From contig CANTUZ010000005.1 in NCBI GenBank assembly GCA_947846985.1, forward strand, positions 806,001 through 870,000: DNA of 64,000 bases. Direction: 5' to 3'. Both the position numbers and the translations under genes were made by a program. Of this stretch, positions 35,060 through 46,844 are shown piece by piece. How positions within the stretch are numbered: position 1 is the first letter of the stretch; the number at the start of each line of letters is the position of its first letter. This DNA is from Fratercula arctica. Its lineage: Eukaryota > Chordata > Aves > Charadriiformes > Alcidae. The notes beneath the pieces are model-generated. The model made no database searches, was not told the DNA's origin, and saw only the letters and a program-made list of their open reading frames with translations.

Positions 35060-37350
35060 CGCCGTAAATCTCTCACCTCTGACGCTTCCGCGCGTTTACC
35101 AGAAATGGTGTGTACAAAGAGAGAGAGATGCAATTTCTCTGCCTGTAGCCTGGCTATTTTGTAGTCAATGCATTCCCTTCTTGTGATTAGCAATGACTGT
35201 GAAGATGCTTCATATTATTTTGTCTATTCCTGTTAAAGCTATGGGAGAGAGAAGCGTGTCCAAAATAACTGTACTGAAACATTTACGGTGCCGGGTCAAC
35301 ATAACCTAGCATTTCCTCTAGAGGAGGGACCTTAGAGACAGCAGCTCTCACCATTTCATTTTTAAAAATTGCTCCGAAGCTCTAGCAAGGGCTCTGGGGA
35401 AGGACTGTCCAAATGCAGAATTAGCATTGACCCTCTGGCAAGGCACGTGTGGTCCTGCGCGGGTTGGTTACGCGCGGCTGTCTGTGCAGGTGACTGAGAA
35501 CAAGGTGGTCACCTGCCTCCATTTGTCCAAAATCCCAGCATCTCCGAGTCGCTTCTTGTGCGGGAGGATCCGTTTAAACACAACAGGGAGAGCAGCTCTG
35601 CACGTAACGTGCTCTGCCAGGGTGAGGGGAGCTCTGCTCCTTCTCCTCAGGTCCAGGGACTTCCAGTAAAAGAGAGAGACCAGAATAAATGGGTGGCGAG
35701 CAGGATGGAGGCCAGGCGGTCACACACGCGCTTTGTGGTGGAGGAGGAGAGAACCGGCGCTGGTCACAAGAGCCCACCGAGGGCCACATCCAGATCCAAG
35801 GGGAGTCCCCGTCCCCGCGGGTGCCCAGCTCCCGCTGCGGCAGCGCCGTGGCTGGGCTGCCCAGGGCTCGGTTGGCTGCGGTGGTGCAGTACCAGCTCCA
35901 CGGGCTCCGGTACGGCCAGGGAAGCCGGAGAGGACAGCCGAGCGTGGGTTTGCTCACTTGCCACGCCGGACGCGAGTCGGGAAGAAACACCGGTTTCCTC
36001 TCTTTGCGGCTGTTGATTGGTAATGTCAGCGCAAGACGGTCAGTTAGGTCCTGAAGCACCGTGGCATCATCTTTCCAGCAGAGAATTAAACCTGCCAACG
36101 CGCTCATAGATTGGCATTTAATTGGAGACTGCCTTCAGATCAAGCAATAGATCCAGCCCCGTCCATTTGCAGCCCCGCTCCACGGGCTGCCTGACTCACT
36201 CTAGCGCAGCTGGGACGGGAACAGCAGCATGGAGAGACCCGAGCTACCTGCTTAACAACAAACAAAAGATATTTAAAAAAAAAAAAAAAAGCTATGTTTT
36301 TGCTCTAGTTTTAACCTAACCACACTTTTACCGTACGGAAGCATTTACACTTTGAGCAGCCCGACCGATGCTGCCTGAGGGAAGGGAGCGCGTGCGGTGG
36401 CGGCCGCGGCGCAGAGGTGTTCAGAAGAACCAGCTGGGAGCTCGCGTGGGCCACCCTCGGGACACCGGCCCAGGAGAAGTTAGACTTGGGGTGGGGGGGT
36501 GTGTCTAGGCTTAAACCACCAGAAGGACAGCAAGAGCTCCTCCGGTAAAACCATTAACAACTTCACAAGATCACTTAAACTGTGAATGTGCAAGGAAGCC
36601 CGGTGCGTCCAGGCACTGCTGTTGCGCTCGCTGGTGATGCGACACGTGGTTTAACTAGAAGGACTTTACTTCAAAGTTTTATGGCTTATTCTAGGAAAAG
36701 CAAGGCTGTTTCGCTCCTGTCAATCAGACAAGCTGCTGCTGGTACAAGCAGTGTTTCCACTAGGGATTTTTCTTGCTTATACAGCAACACCAGCCTTCCT
36801 ACAGGTGGAAATAATTCACTCACCAGGAGATGCGCCAACCTGAACAGGAGAGGAGCTGCGGGTAACAACACAGCGACAGAGAAAAGCCAATGCTCAGTAG
36901 GTGCCGACGGGCCCACGGCAGCCGTGTCTGAAAGCATCACGTCCAGACTGTTACACATAAGAAAAGACCCTGAAAAGATGATACTTCACCCTTTTCTCCG
37001 CATGAAACAGCATTTCTCTGCCCCCTTAAACATCCCTGGGAGCTGGATCCCTCCGGTGTCGTAACATCACCACCAGCAGGCTGCCAGCGATTTGTTTTCA
37101 AGATGGAGTGGAATAAAATGAGATGTAAAAGAATCTGAGTGCTGCCCCGACAGAGCACGCGAGGGCCATCGCTTGGGTGTCACCAGCCAAAGTGACAGCC
37201 GGGCCAACAGGGACATCGGGCAGCGGGGAGAGGCTGGAAGAGGGGAACAGTGGAAGGCAGCACCTAAACCAGTGAGTGACTAGGGGAAAAAAAAAATAAT
37301 CAGGCAATGTCTGAGGCTGCCTGGTGTCTCTGTGGAATACAATTGACCAT
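35060..37350. other. Intergenic DNA after CCDC32
   Basis: No recognised gene. 35.55-36.02 kb is GC-rich with overlapping open frames on both strands but no domain or splice pattern I recognise. An A17 run lies near 36.27 kb. The remainder is unremarkable. Confidence 0.45.
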
Positions 37351-37354
37351 AAAC

Positions 37355-37746
37355 AAGTTTTCAAGGAGCTGGGGGTGTTCAGCCTGGAGAAAAGGAGGCT
37401 GAGGGGAGACCTTCTCGCTCTCTACACCCTGAAAGGAGGGTGCAGCCAGGGGGGATTGGGCTCTTCTCCCAAGGAACAGGCCATGGGACAAGGGGAAACG
37501 GCCTCAAGTTGCACCAGGGGAGGTTTAGGATGGATATTGGGAACAATTTTTACACGAAAAGGGTTGTCAAGCATTGGAAGAGGCTGCCCGGGGCAGTGGT
37601 GGGGTCGCCATCCCTGGAGGGGTTTCAAAGCCGGGCAGACGCGGTGCTGAGGGACATGGGGTAGCGGTGGGTTTTGTCAGCGTTGGGTTGATGGTTGGAC
37701 TCGATGATCTGAGAGGTCCCTCCCAGCCTGGGCAGCTCTAGGATTC
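37355..37746 (+). mobile_element. CR1 LINE fragment, different subfamily
   Basis: It shares the CR1 plan (GGAGCTGGGGGTGTTCAGCC, GGAGACCTTCTCGCTCTCTA, CCATCCCTGGAGGGGTTTCA, GAGGTCCCTCCCAGCCTGGG) but uses the TCGCTCTCTACA and GATATTGGGAACAATTT variants not seen in the other copies. The tail is GGATTCTA. So it belongs to an older or distinct CR1 subfamily. Confidence 0.85.
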
Positions 37747-37749
37747 TAA

Positions 37750-40700
37750 ACATCCATTAAACATCCCTATCAAGCACAAGCCAAGCCCACTGCTCGGACT
37801 CACGCGTATTCATGGGAAAACGTGCCCAGGCAGCCGCCTCCCACAGCGCGGCTGGACACGCCGGGGTCGCCCCGTCTCTCGGTGTGTGATAAACGCTGAT
37901 AAACGTAGAGTCTGATCCTCCCGCGCTCCCCCGGGACCCCCCAACCCACCCGGGGCCAAGAGGCAGCTCATCGTGTTCTTGAACCGACAAAATCAATCCG
38001 AGCGAAGCCTGAGCCGGCAGCAGCGTGTAACGATGCTGGGAATATTCCACCCTGCTTTTTAATTGCCGGGCTCTCCGGGACCTCAGCTTGGGAAAACGTC
38101 AACCCGCCGCAGGAGGAAGGTCTGGGCTGGGATCGCCGTTCGGCAGGAACAGTGACCAAAGTGACATCTCCAGAAGCGGCTGTGGGTGGTCCCACTCCGG
38201 TCGCTCTCTGGAGATGTCCTGCCGCTGCTGGAACCTGCAGTTGTTTCTAAAAGCCAACCTGGTGACCGACGCACAAAGAAAAGGACAAAAATCACAGAAA
38301 ATGCCGATTCCTGTCATGTCTGTACGGGGCAGGATGGGCGCGGGATGTCACAGGAGATGCCTCGGGCACCACCGCGTCCAGAAGCGCCACCAGCTCACGG
38401 AGCAGGGCTGCAGCTCTCCCACCCATCCTGCGCACCCCTTCCGAGACAGAAACTCCAGGAGCTTTGGAATAAGGGGTCTCTGGAAGCAGTTCGGATCAGG
38501 TCAGAAAAGGCTTTTCCAGGAGAAGGATGTGCAGAGGGAAAGGCTCCATCGTCGCTGCGGGTCGCCCTGGAGCCAGCCAAAGCCCCCGGCTGCGCCGGGG
38601 TGGACGTGCCATCCCCGCTCTGGTATTTGTCACGCTCAAACCCCATCTCTCATCTCAAACGAGCTTTTAAGAGCCTTCTGCTTCCCTTATCCGAACGTTC
38701 TGCTCTTTAAGATGAGCAGCAGCTCTCGGCCAGACCCAGATACGGAGACAAAGCTGATTTTCTTCCTGCTGATGATTTGGTGGGGCCGAGCGCTCGCTCC
38801 CGGCTGGCTTTAATAACACCCACATCCATCAGATCCAGACAAAGCCACGGCCTTCGCTCACCAAAAGTCATAATTTTGCAGAGCTTCTCCTAGGGCTGGT
38901 CTGACAACGTCCATTCCTCTCACTCCCCCCCCCCCCCCCCCCCCCAAAAAATAATAATTCCAGTCAATGATGATTATTATTTTTGATTTCCCCTCATTTA
39001 AGTAAGCTGTGGAGGAAAAGATCCTGCATGTGGAATCAGAGGCTTCCAAGGAAAACGGCAGCGACCTGCTTTGGATGTGGCAGCCAGGTACCCCGGCCAC
39101 GTTAAGCAATGAGGAACCCTGTTACTCTGCACTCCCTTATCATGGGGCTTACGGCAATTAGTACATCTGCCTTCAAAGCGATGCCTGCGGAGGAGCAAAG
39201 ATTTGGTTTTCCTTCCACAGGAAAAAGGAAAAAAATAATTACAAAGCCCCGACCTTTTCACGGGGGGCAATAACTGCTCCAAAGCAGTTTCACGGCAGCA
39301 TATTTCTGAGTAACTGAAAGCTTTAAAATTGCAGCCTTTGTCCTGACACTTCTGGTAAAAAAAAAAAAAACAAAACAAACAACTTCGTAAGAGTATTTTA
39401 GCTGAAAGATGGTGTTTGTGGGGGTTGGGGGAAAGCAGCTGCTTGTTTTTTCCAGCACAAACGTCCCAAGCCCAGGGCGGATTGTGGATGTTTGTTGCCC
39501 TCCCGGCACCTTCGTACCCCTCTGCTCCGCAGTAAACGGCCCCAAACCATCCGAGAGCCCAGGGGAGTCCAGCCCTCGGGCTGGCCAGGGAGGCTTTTCC
39601 CCACTCCCAAACATTTTCCACCTCTTTTTACTCTTTCCCTGCTTTGGCACATCCCCTGCCCGGGCCACAAGCCAAACAAAGCTTTGCTGGGGGCTCCCTC
39701 CACCCCGCACCCAAAGCAGGGGGCACAAAGCCTCTGCTGGGCGCTCACCCGCCCTCTCCCAACCTCAGCGCGGGTCAGCAGCGTCATTATCCCCGGGTTC
39801 AGGTTCGGCTCTCGTTACCACCGCGCTTGTGGTAACGCTCTTGCATAATGCAATGGAAGCGAAGAAATTACTACAGTCACTGGGTGCTGATATTATTCTT
39901 CACCACTCACATCTCATCAGGAGTTGTGCGTTAACGAACACCATCCTGCCACTGAAATCAATATGAAAGCAATACTCGGTGCCTCTATTTAAAAATCACA
40001 CGGTGCAGCTCTGTTACGCTAATAATTGCCCAATTAAGGCTAATTTCTCCCAAGCCCCTCTTTCTAAAGTCTTTCTCTGCGTATCCATTGACCACACGGC
40101 AACTCAATAGCTTGAGATAAGCCGGGAATCATTTCCGAAAGGAAAAAAAAAATGGAGTGGAAAAAAGCTGCTCTGATGTGGCAGAGGCTGCAAGAGGCGG
40201 CAGCCGGAGGATGAGGAGGATCCGCAGCTCCGGCACGCTCCGAGGGGACACCGCGGCGCCTCCACGAGTCGCCCCGACAGTCCAGACCCTGGCACTGGGA
40301 TGACATTTTGTGCCTCTGAACCGCTTTTCCCGGACGCCGACGCTGCGTTGGGCCCAGGGGCTCGTCCCTCGCCCTCCGCTGAAGCCCTGACTGCGGGAGC
40401 GACGCTGCTCCCCCCCGGTCCCTGTGTTTTACGAATTTCATCCCTTATCGCTGCTGGGATGGCAGCGCCCCGGCTCAGACACGCGTCAGGGCGATGGGGA
40501 AGGGCCCTGAGCAATGCCAAGCAGAGGAAGGAATTCCCTGAAACTGCCTTATTCGACAACATCCACCCTATGAACGCGCTGTTTTGGCAGAAAGTAGATT
40601 CCCAGCGCAGGGCCCTGGTCCCAGCAAGGCAGAGAGCGGGGACGGGGCTGGGGAGGGCCCCCACGGGGCTCTGCTGCGCTGATGCTCCCCCCCAGCCCCA

Positions 40701-42800
40701 GCTCCTTCCCCTCGCCGGGACCGTTTCCCGGCTCTTTTAATTCCCTGGAGCCGCCGGGCAGGGGCCGGGTCGCGGCCAGGGACCCGATACCTCTCCTGCA
40801 GAGCCCCGACAGCTCGCGGTTGCCAAGAGCTTTGTGCCCATCGCTGTACGGCACGAGCCTGACTCCAGCCACCCTTTCTTTTTGATTTTTTAATTTCCTC
40901 TCTTATTTCCAGCTTTCAGCCTGATAAAAGGCTGCTTCCCCCCCCCCCCCCCCCCCTTTCCCCACCTGCTCTCCTACAGCCGCCCCAACCCACCGCCTGC
41001 CTCTGCCGGCTCCTCTCACCCCCCCCAGCGCCCAGCGGGGACACGTTTGGGGAAAAGATTCACATTTTCATCCCCGCGCCCCCCCAGCTCACCATCAGGC
41101 GGGTGCTCCCAAGGCAGGGACAGGCAGACCAGCAGCTCCAGCGTCTGGTACTCACATTTTTGGGTTCCCCCCTTCTCCCTCCTGGGCTCCATGCGTGGCG
41201 CAGGATCCGCCTCACCCAGCTCTTCCGTGGGAGCCAGAGCACCTTTGCTCCGTAACGCCACAGAGATGGAAACCTCATCACCGAGCACAGCGCTTCCCCA
41301 CCAGCACAACAAGCCCAATTTGGGTTTTTTTTTTTTCCCCCCCACCACTGTAACGTTTTTCCCTTTAAATTTCTGTGAAGCACTTTAATGGCTATTTCTA
41401 AGTTTAGCAAATCACTTCAGCCCCACAGACCCCTGAGCAGAAAGAGCTGCTGAAGGAGAACAATCCCCCACAGAAAAGGCCTGGGATGACCTTTGGTATC
41501 TGATTGAGGGAATTGGTTTCACCTTTTCCAGCACCTTCGCCTGCTCCAGGCGCAGCTGGATGCCCCAGCAGCTCCCCTGGGGCTAATCACCCCCTGGGGC
41601 TAATCACCCCATTTTAGCAGAGGAAAGCTCCGCTCTGAGGGCTTTTCCTCCACCTCTTTGGGGGCTTTTCCTCCACCAGCCCTGCTGGAGCAGCCTGACC
41701 TTAAACCTGGTTTAAAAACCTGCTCCTACGGCCCCACCTGCACGGAAAATGTCTGCTAAAAAGGAGAAGGCTCATTAAAATAACCCCAACCACCCTCTGC
41801 CCATACCGCTGCCCCGGGCTGGGGGCAGCACATGGCTCAGGCACACGCTGAACCTCCGCCATATGGATCGTGGTTGCCCTGAATCCAAAAGTACTGGGGT
41901 TTTTTTTTGGCGAAAATCACCTTTGATGGTGGCCGGGCGACGTCCTGAGCCCGTACACCCCGCTCTCCGCAGAACCGAGCCTTGCAGCCCGCGGGGAGCG
42001 AGGGAGGGGGGGGAATCAATAAAAAACCCGCACGCCTGCCATTGCGCGTCCTGCCAGCTCCATCCTGCGAGCCAACAGCGCGCGGAGAGACCGGGCTTAT
42101 CTGGGTTTAAAGACATTTACGTTATTTGTAAACACACACAGGAAAAAAACAGCCGAGGAATATTAAACCTAATGCTGGTTCTTGCGCGTCCCTAAACGCT
42201 CACTGCGGTGACGGAGCTTTTTCGAGTGTCTGTGCAAAGAGCGTTTTAGTGATGATGCTTTTTTTTCCCCCAAGCTCTTAAAAATGTCGATGCTGAAGTT
42301 ACCTTGAAGGTAAAATGCCTGTCGATTGAAAAGGTCATCCATTTCTGATGGGCCTCCGGGCCCATCCCACCAGCACCGCGGGCTCTCGAGTGCATCCATG
42401 AGAAAAGGTGAAGCGAGGTATTCCTGGAAACCTGGGAAAAGCTGGTGCTTCAGTGGAGAGAAACACAGTGGTGCAAGGGCTGGCCCCGGCTTCGTTTGCG
42501 TTTGGGGCAATTCTACTTCATTTCCCGGCGGCGGAAAGCGGGGTGGGGGGGATCGGCCGGAGGCGGGGAGCACCCAGCGCCTTGCGGGTCGGTGGGACCA
42601 GCTCCCGGCGGATCGGATCCTGCCCCAGCTTCGCTTTGCTTCCCCACTATTCTTCTTCCAATAAAATGCAAACCGGGATTTTCATTCGCCTGCCCCATGG
42701 CTGGGGGCCGGATGCGATTCCCTGCTGCCTCCGCGCCGGCTCGTGGGCTGGAGCCATCTGGTTTTGGGGACAGGCTGGTGCTGGGGTGCACTGGGAGCCC
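37750..42800. other. Intergenic DNA with two long poly-C runs
   Basis: No exon I can support. It holds poly-C runs at 38925-38945 and 40938-40956, an AT-rich stretch at 39.84-40.05 kb that may be a regulatory element, and a tandem duplication of CTGGGGCTAATCACCCC at about 41577-41610. Several long open frames occur but overlap each other on both strands, as expected of GC-rich DNA. Confidence 0.45.
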
Positions 42801-42809
42801 AGCTCCACG

Positions 42810-43310
42810 GCGCACATGCTGCACCCCACGCCTGTGCCCCACACCACGGCGGGCTGGTGGCCCCCCATGGCTGGGCCATGCTCTCCCATGGTTGGGTGCC
42901 CATCGACCCATGGATGGACCACCCTCACCCTACCGTGCCCTTGCCCCACACCTGGGCTACGCGCAACCCGTGGGTGGGTGCCCATCACCCTAGAGCTGGG
43001 CCACCCTCGCCCCACGGCTACCTGCACCCCACAGCTGCCTGCACCCCATGGCTACCTGTTCTCCATGGCTGCCTGCACCCCATGGCTGCCTGCACCCCAT
43101 GGCCGCCCCCACCCCATGGCTGGGCTGCCTTTGCCCCACTCTGCCTTCATCCCATGGCTGCCTTCACCCCACTCTGCCCTCGCCCCACGGCTGCCCTCGC
43201 CCCACGGCTGAGCAGCCTTCACCCCATTCTGCTCTTGCCCCACAGCTGCCCTCGCCCCATGGCTGGGCTGCCCTCGCCCCATGGCTGCCTTCACCCCACT
43301 CTGCCCTCGC
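42810..43310. repeat. Imperfect CCCCATGGCTGCC-type array
   Basis: Short units built on GCACCCCATGGCTGCC, with ACGG, ACTC and other variants, repeat irregularly about every 18-30 bases. The repeat keeps a plus-strand frame open for several hundred codons, but the translation is only His/Pro/Ala-rich repeats. It ends where the CpG island of the GPCR gene begins. Confidence 0.8.
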
Positions 43311-43319
43311 CCCCGCCCG

Positions 43320-44700
43320 CTCCCCCGGGCCGGGACCCCCGACGGGGCGGCCGCTGCCGCCGCCCGGGAGCCCGTCGCGGTCCCTGCGCCCGCCCGCCCC
43401 GTCGCCTCCCCGTCCTCCCCCAGCGCCCTCCGCTCCCTGCCGAGGGGGGGGCGCCTGGAGCCGGCCCCGGGGACGGGTGCGGGGGTCCCCGGAGCGCCCC
43501 CCCCCCCCCCCCCCCGCCTGGCGCAGCGCTCCGCTCCGCGGGCGCCCTCGGGGGTCCCCGCCGGGCTGTGGAGGGGGGTGCGGGGGGGGTGCGGGGGGGT
43601 GGAGATGCGGCTCCGGCTGCGGAGCGGTGGGGCGGGACGTGCGCGTCCCCGCCGGCAGCTGGAATCCCGGGCACGGCGGGGGCCGGGGGCGGGGATCGCC
43701 CTCTTCCTCGGCGGGCTGACGGCTCCGGCGTCGCCGCAGGAAAAAAGAAAACGAGCAGAAAAAAAAAAACCCCGACGCCACCAGAACCCCCCCGAGCGCC
43801 AGCCGGTGTGAGCCCGACCCGCGCCTGCCGCTGGGTATCGCCCGGCGGCTCCTCACCGCCTTCCCGGGACCACCGGCAGCACCCCCGGCCCCAGCGCGGC
43901 CAGGTAAGGGCGCTCCGGCACCCCCGCCGGCCCCGGGGGGTCCCCGCCGGCCCCGACACCGGGGGGTCCCCGCCGGCCCCCGGGGGCAGCCGGGTCCGGG
44001 CCCCGCCGCGGGGCGCGGGCGGGGGGACGGCAGGGCTGGCTCCGCTGGGGGCGGGAGCGACGCCGGCGGTTTTGTGCTTTAAATGACCGACGGCAGCGGC
44101 CCCTCGGCTGGAAGTCGGGAGCGGGCGGTGTTTCCCCGGGCCGGGAACGGGCTCCGGCGGCGGCACCGCTCGCCTGGAGCGGAAAAACCGCATCCCGCCG
44201 GTCATTACGGGGGGTACTTAATTAAGGCTGGTTTGACTCTGCGCTGGGGAGGAAGAAGATTCTCCGGGTCGCGGTGCGGGGGTGAAATGGTAATTTGACA
44301 GCGTGGGGTCCGAGAGGAGGGTCCTGGGGGTAATTCCTGGTTTCCTTGCACTTTCTGCCGGAATCCGCTGGCATCGCCCCCCTCCCGCCGCCGGGGCCGG
44401 CAGCCAGGCGGCCCCCCCGCCGCTGTCGCGACAGAGCGAGGCAGGAGGAGACCCCCCCCCGGGACAGGAGCAGCCCGAGCTCCGCGGGGTGGAGGGAAAA
44501 CCACCGGGGGAAAAAATAACCCCGTGGGACGGGGAGCGGTGGGGTGGGCTGGGATGGAGCGGGGGGGGAGAGGACCCTTGTGCTGAGCCGGGGGCTGGCG
44601 GGTCGCGACGGGGCTGGCGGGGGAAAAACGCCGAGAAAAACGTGCCGGAGTGCCCTTTATTGCTGCTTTCTGCCAGCCCAGCTGCCGGGTGACTTTCCGT
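43320..44700 (+). promoter_or_regulatory. CpG-island promoter and probable 5' untranslated exon of the GPCR gene
   Basis: Very GC- and CpG-rich sequence. A good plus-strand donor (CAG/GTAAGG) at 43903 could end a non-coding exon that joins the acceptor at 45054 (TTTCTTTCCCCTCCAG), 66 bases before the GPCR start codon. A poly-C run lies at 43497-43515. The transcription start is not determined. Confidence 0.5.
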
Positions 44701-44770
44701 GAGGCATCCCGACCTGCGCCCCCTGCCCTGCTGCTCCCACCCGGCAGCTCCCCCAGACCTGCGCCCGGCT

Positions 44771-44869
44771 GGTTAACCACTTCCTAGCCAGGTTAACCAC
44801 TTCTAGCCAGGTTAACTACTTCCTAGCCAGGTTAACTACCTCCTAGCCAGGTTAACCACTTCCTAGCCA
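44771..44869. repeat. Five tandem copies of a 20-base GGTTAAC unit
   Basis: Units read GGTTAACCACTTCCTAGCCA with small changes (C/T at two sites, one base deleted in the second copy). Each holds a GTTAAC palindrome. The array is in the inferred intron of the GPCR gene, about 250 bases before its coding exon. Confidence 0.95.
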
Positions 44870-45120
44870 GGTTCCCCTGGCTTTTTCCATCACGGAGCTG
44901 CGCTGTGTCTGCCACGGGGCACATTCGCTCTCAAAAAGTCCCAGCATCTTTAAAATCAGCCGGCGCATCACTATGGGGCTGCACAAGAGGACCTAGAGCT
45001 TGGGGACGGGTTCTTCTGCCCAGCGCAACCAAAGCACGTTTCTTTCCCCTCCAGGGCTGACGGTCGCGGCTCCCCTGATTTTAGGGTGCGGAGAGGCAGC
45101 ATCAGCGCAGGAGAGCCGGC

Positions 45121-46212
45121 ATGGCGCACAGTCAGCTGCCCAACGACTCCTGGCAGAACGGCTCAGCCCCTCTCTTCACCGGCCTGGACCTCCTCCTGGA
45201 GCTCAAGCCTCTCTTCATCCCGCTCTACGCCACGCTGGTGGCGGTGGCGTGCACGGGGAACCTCTTCCTCATCCTCCTCATCGCTCTCACCAAGAAGCTG
45301 CACTGCACCACCAATTTCCTCATCGGGAACCTGGCGGTGGCCGACTTCATCATGTGCCTCGCCTGCGTCCCCCTCACCGTCTCCTACGCCTTCGAGGTGC
45401 GGGGCTGGCTCTTCGGGATGTTCATGTGCTACTTCGTCACCCTGATGCAGGCCGCCACCGTCTTCGTCTCGGTGCTGTCCCTCACCGCCATCGCCATTGA
45501 CCGGTACGTCGTGGTGGCGTACCCTATCCGCAGGAGGATAAGCCGCCGGTCCTGCGTCTGCCTCGTGGCCTGCATTTGGTTACTCTCCATCATGGCCTCT
45601 GTTCCCACATCGCTGCACACCCACTACTTGGATCTCAACACCATCGGCCACGACATGATCATCTGTGAAGAGTTTTGGAAGCACGAAGAGAGAGAGCGGC
45701 TGCTCTACTCCTGCTTGATGCTCCTCTTGTCCTACATGCTCCCACTTCTGGCAGTATTGGTCTCCTTCTGTGCCATCACCTACCACCTGCGGAGGAGGAA
45801 CGTCCCAGGCGCTGCCTATCCCTGCCAAGACAAGTGGACCAAAACGAAGCAGAAGACTTTCCGGGTGCTCACCGTCTCGGTGGTGTGCTTTGCTATCTGC
45901 TGGCTGCCCCTCCAGGTGGTGAACTTCATCAGAGACATCGACGAGGAGTTCACTATCCTGGACAAGAGGTATGTCAACGTCATCCAGGTCTCGTGTCACC
46001 TGATTGCCATGAGCTCTGCCTGCTACAACCCTTTCATCTATGCCTCCCTCCATGACAAGTTCTGGTTCCACCTCAGCAGCTACTTGTACCGCAAGAAGAA
46101 GAGCTCCAGCGTTATGTCCTGCAAGGCTTCTCGATTCAATACCTGCTCCACCCTGGCGGATGCTCCTACCGGGGTCTCGGATAAGATAGCTTTGCAAACT
46201 AGATTCTCTTAA
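45121..46212 (+). CDS. PRLHR2: Prolactin-releasing peptide receptor-like class A GPCR
   Basis: A 363-residue seven-helix receptor encoded by one exon. Two N-glycosylation sites lie in the short N-terminus (N8-D-S, N13-G-S). Landmarks: GN in helix 1 (46-47), NLAVAD in helix 2 (70-75), C103 and C182 for the extracellular disulphide, DRY at 127-129, CWLP at 260-263 and NPFIY at 303-307. The signature stretches TTNFLIGNLA, VPLTVSYAFE.RGW, CEEFW, and SSACYNPFIYASLHD match the PRLHR (GPR10) family, which binds RF-amide peptides such as PrRP and C-RFa and is related to NPY receptors. The C-tail is Ser/Thr-rich with two cysteines that could be palmitoylated. Birds have more than one receptor of this family; calling it the '2' paralogue is my inference, while the family is secure. 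The ATG at 45121 follows an acceptor by 66 bases. Confidence 0.88.
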   Translation: MAHSQLPNDSWQNGSAPLFTGLDLLLELKPLFIPLYATLVAVACTGNLFLILLIALTKKLHCTTNFLIGNLAVADFIMCLACVPLTVSYAFEVRGWLFGMFMCYFVTLMQAATVFVSVLSLTAIAIDRYVVVAYPIRRRISRRSCVCLVACIWLLSIMASVPTSLHTHYLDLNTIGHDMIICEEFWKHEERERLLYSCLMLLLSYMLPLLAVLVSFCAITYHLRRRNVPGAAYPCQDKWTKTKQKTFRVLTVSVVCFAICWLPLQVVNFIRDIDEEFTILDKRYVNVIQVSCHLIAMSSACYNPFIYASLHDKFWFHLSSYLYRKKKSSSVMSCKASRFNTCSTLADAPTGVSDKIALQTRFS

Positions 46213-46840
46213 CCGAAGGACCCCAAGAGATCAGCTTTGCTTTTGGACCCAGTCTGCATTTTGCTTTAGCCTGGACCTAGCGGCTGGTGGCTGGTGGTAT
46301 GTGGCTGTTCCCAGAAGGGGTCTCTTGTGCCTGGCCAGGAGCATGAACAAAGCAATGGGCTTCGTGTCCTTGAGGAGCAGCTTATTCTTTGGGGAAAACA
46401 AACTGGTGCAACAACAGACATGGCAGCTGGGCAAAGGCAGAGTAATTCAGAGCGGGACATACGTGCTTGCCCCCATGCAGACGCGCCGGAGCAGCAGTAG
46501 GTGTTTCCTCCTCACCCTCTGCAAGAGGCGGCTGGGAAGATGTGTCCGTGAAAGAACACTTGCTTGGCTCATTGAAACAGAGCAACGGATGAGTATCGGG
46601 ATTAACGACCAGACACGCAACTCAGCTTGATGTAGTTCTCTGTGAGCCTCAGTTTTCAGAAATGCCTCCGCGTCGGCATGGCCAAAGTCTGCCTCCGTTT
46701 CTGTGCCTGCTTCATGTGCCGAGGAGCGACGCCTGAGCCGCAGCCCTGCAGTGAGCGCCTCGGCAGGGCAGGAACGAGGGGGCTGCCTGGGACCAGCAAG
46801 CTTCCCATCAGGCTTTTACAGAGCATATCTCACATCAGGG
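46213..46840 (+). other. Probable 3' UTR of the GPCR gene
   Basis: Non-coding sequence after the TAA stop. I see no AATAAA here; the first candidate signals are ATTAAA at 47983 and AATAAA at 49262, so the UTR may run through the minisatellite that follows. Confidence 0.4.
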
Positions 46841-46844
46841 CTGG

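Noticed and set aside
42743..44086. 447-codon plus-strand frame, and a 304-codon minus-strand frame at 43.3-44.2 kb
   Set aside because: His/Pro/Ala-rich translation of the CCATGG array and CpG island with no recognisable domain; both strands are open in the same place.
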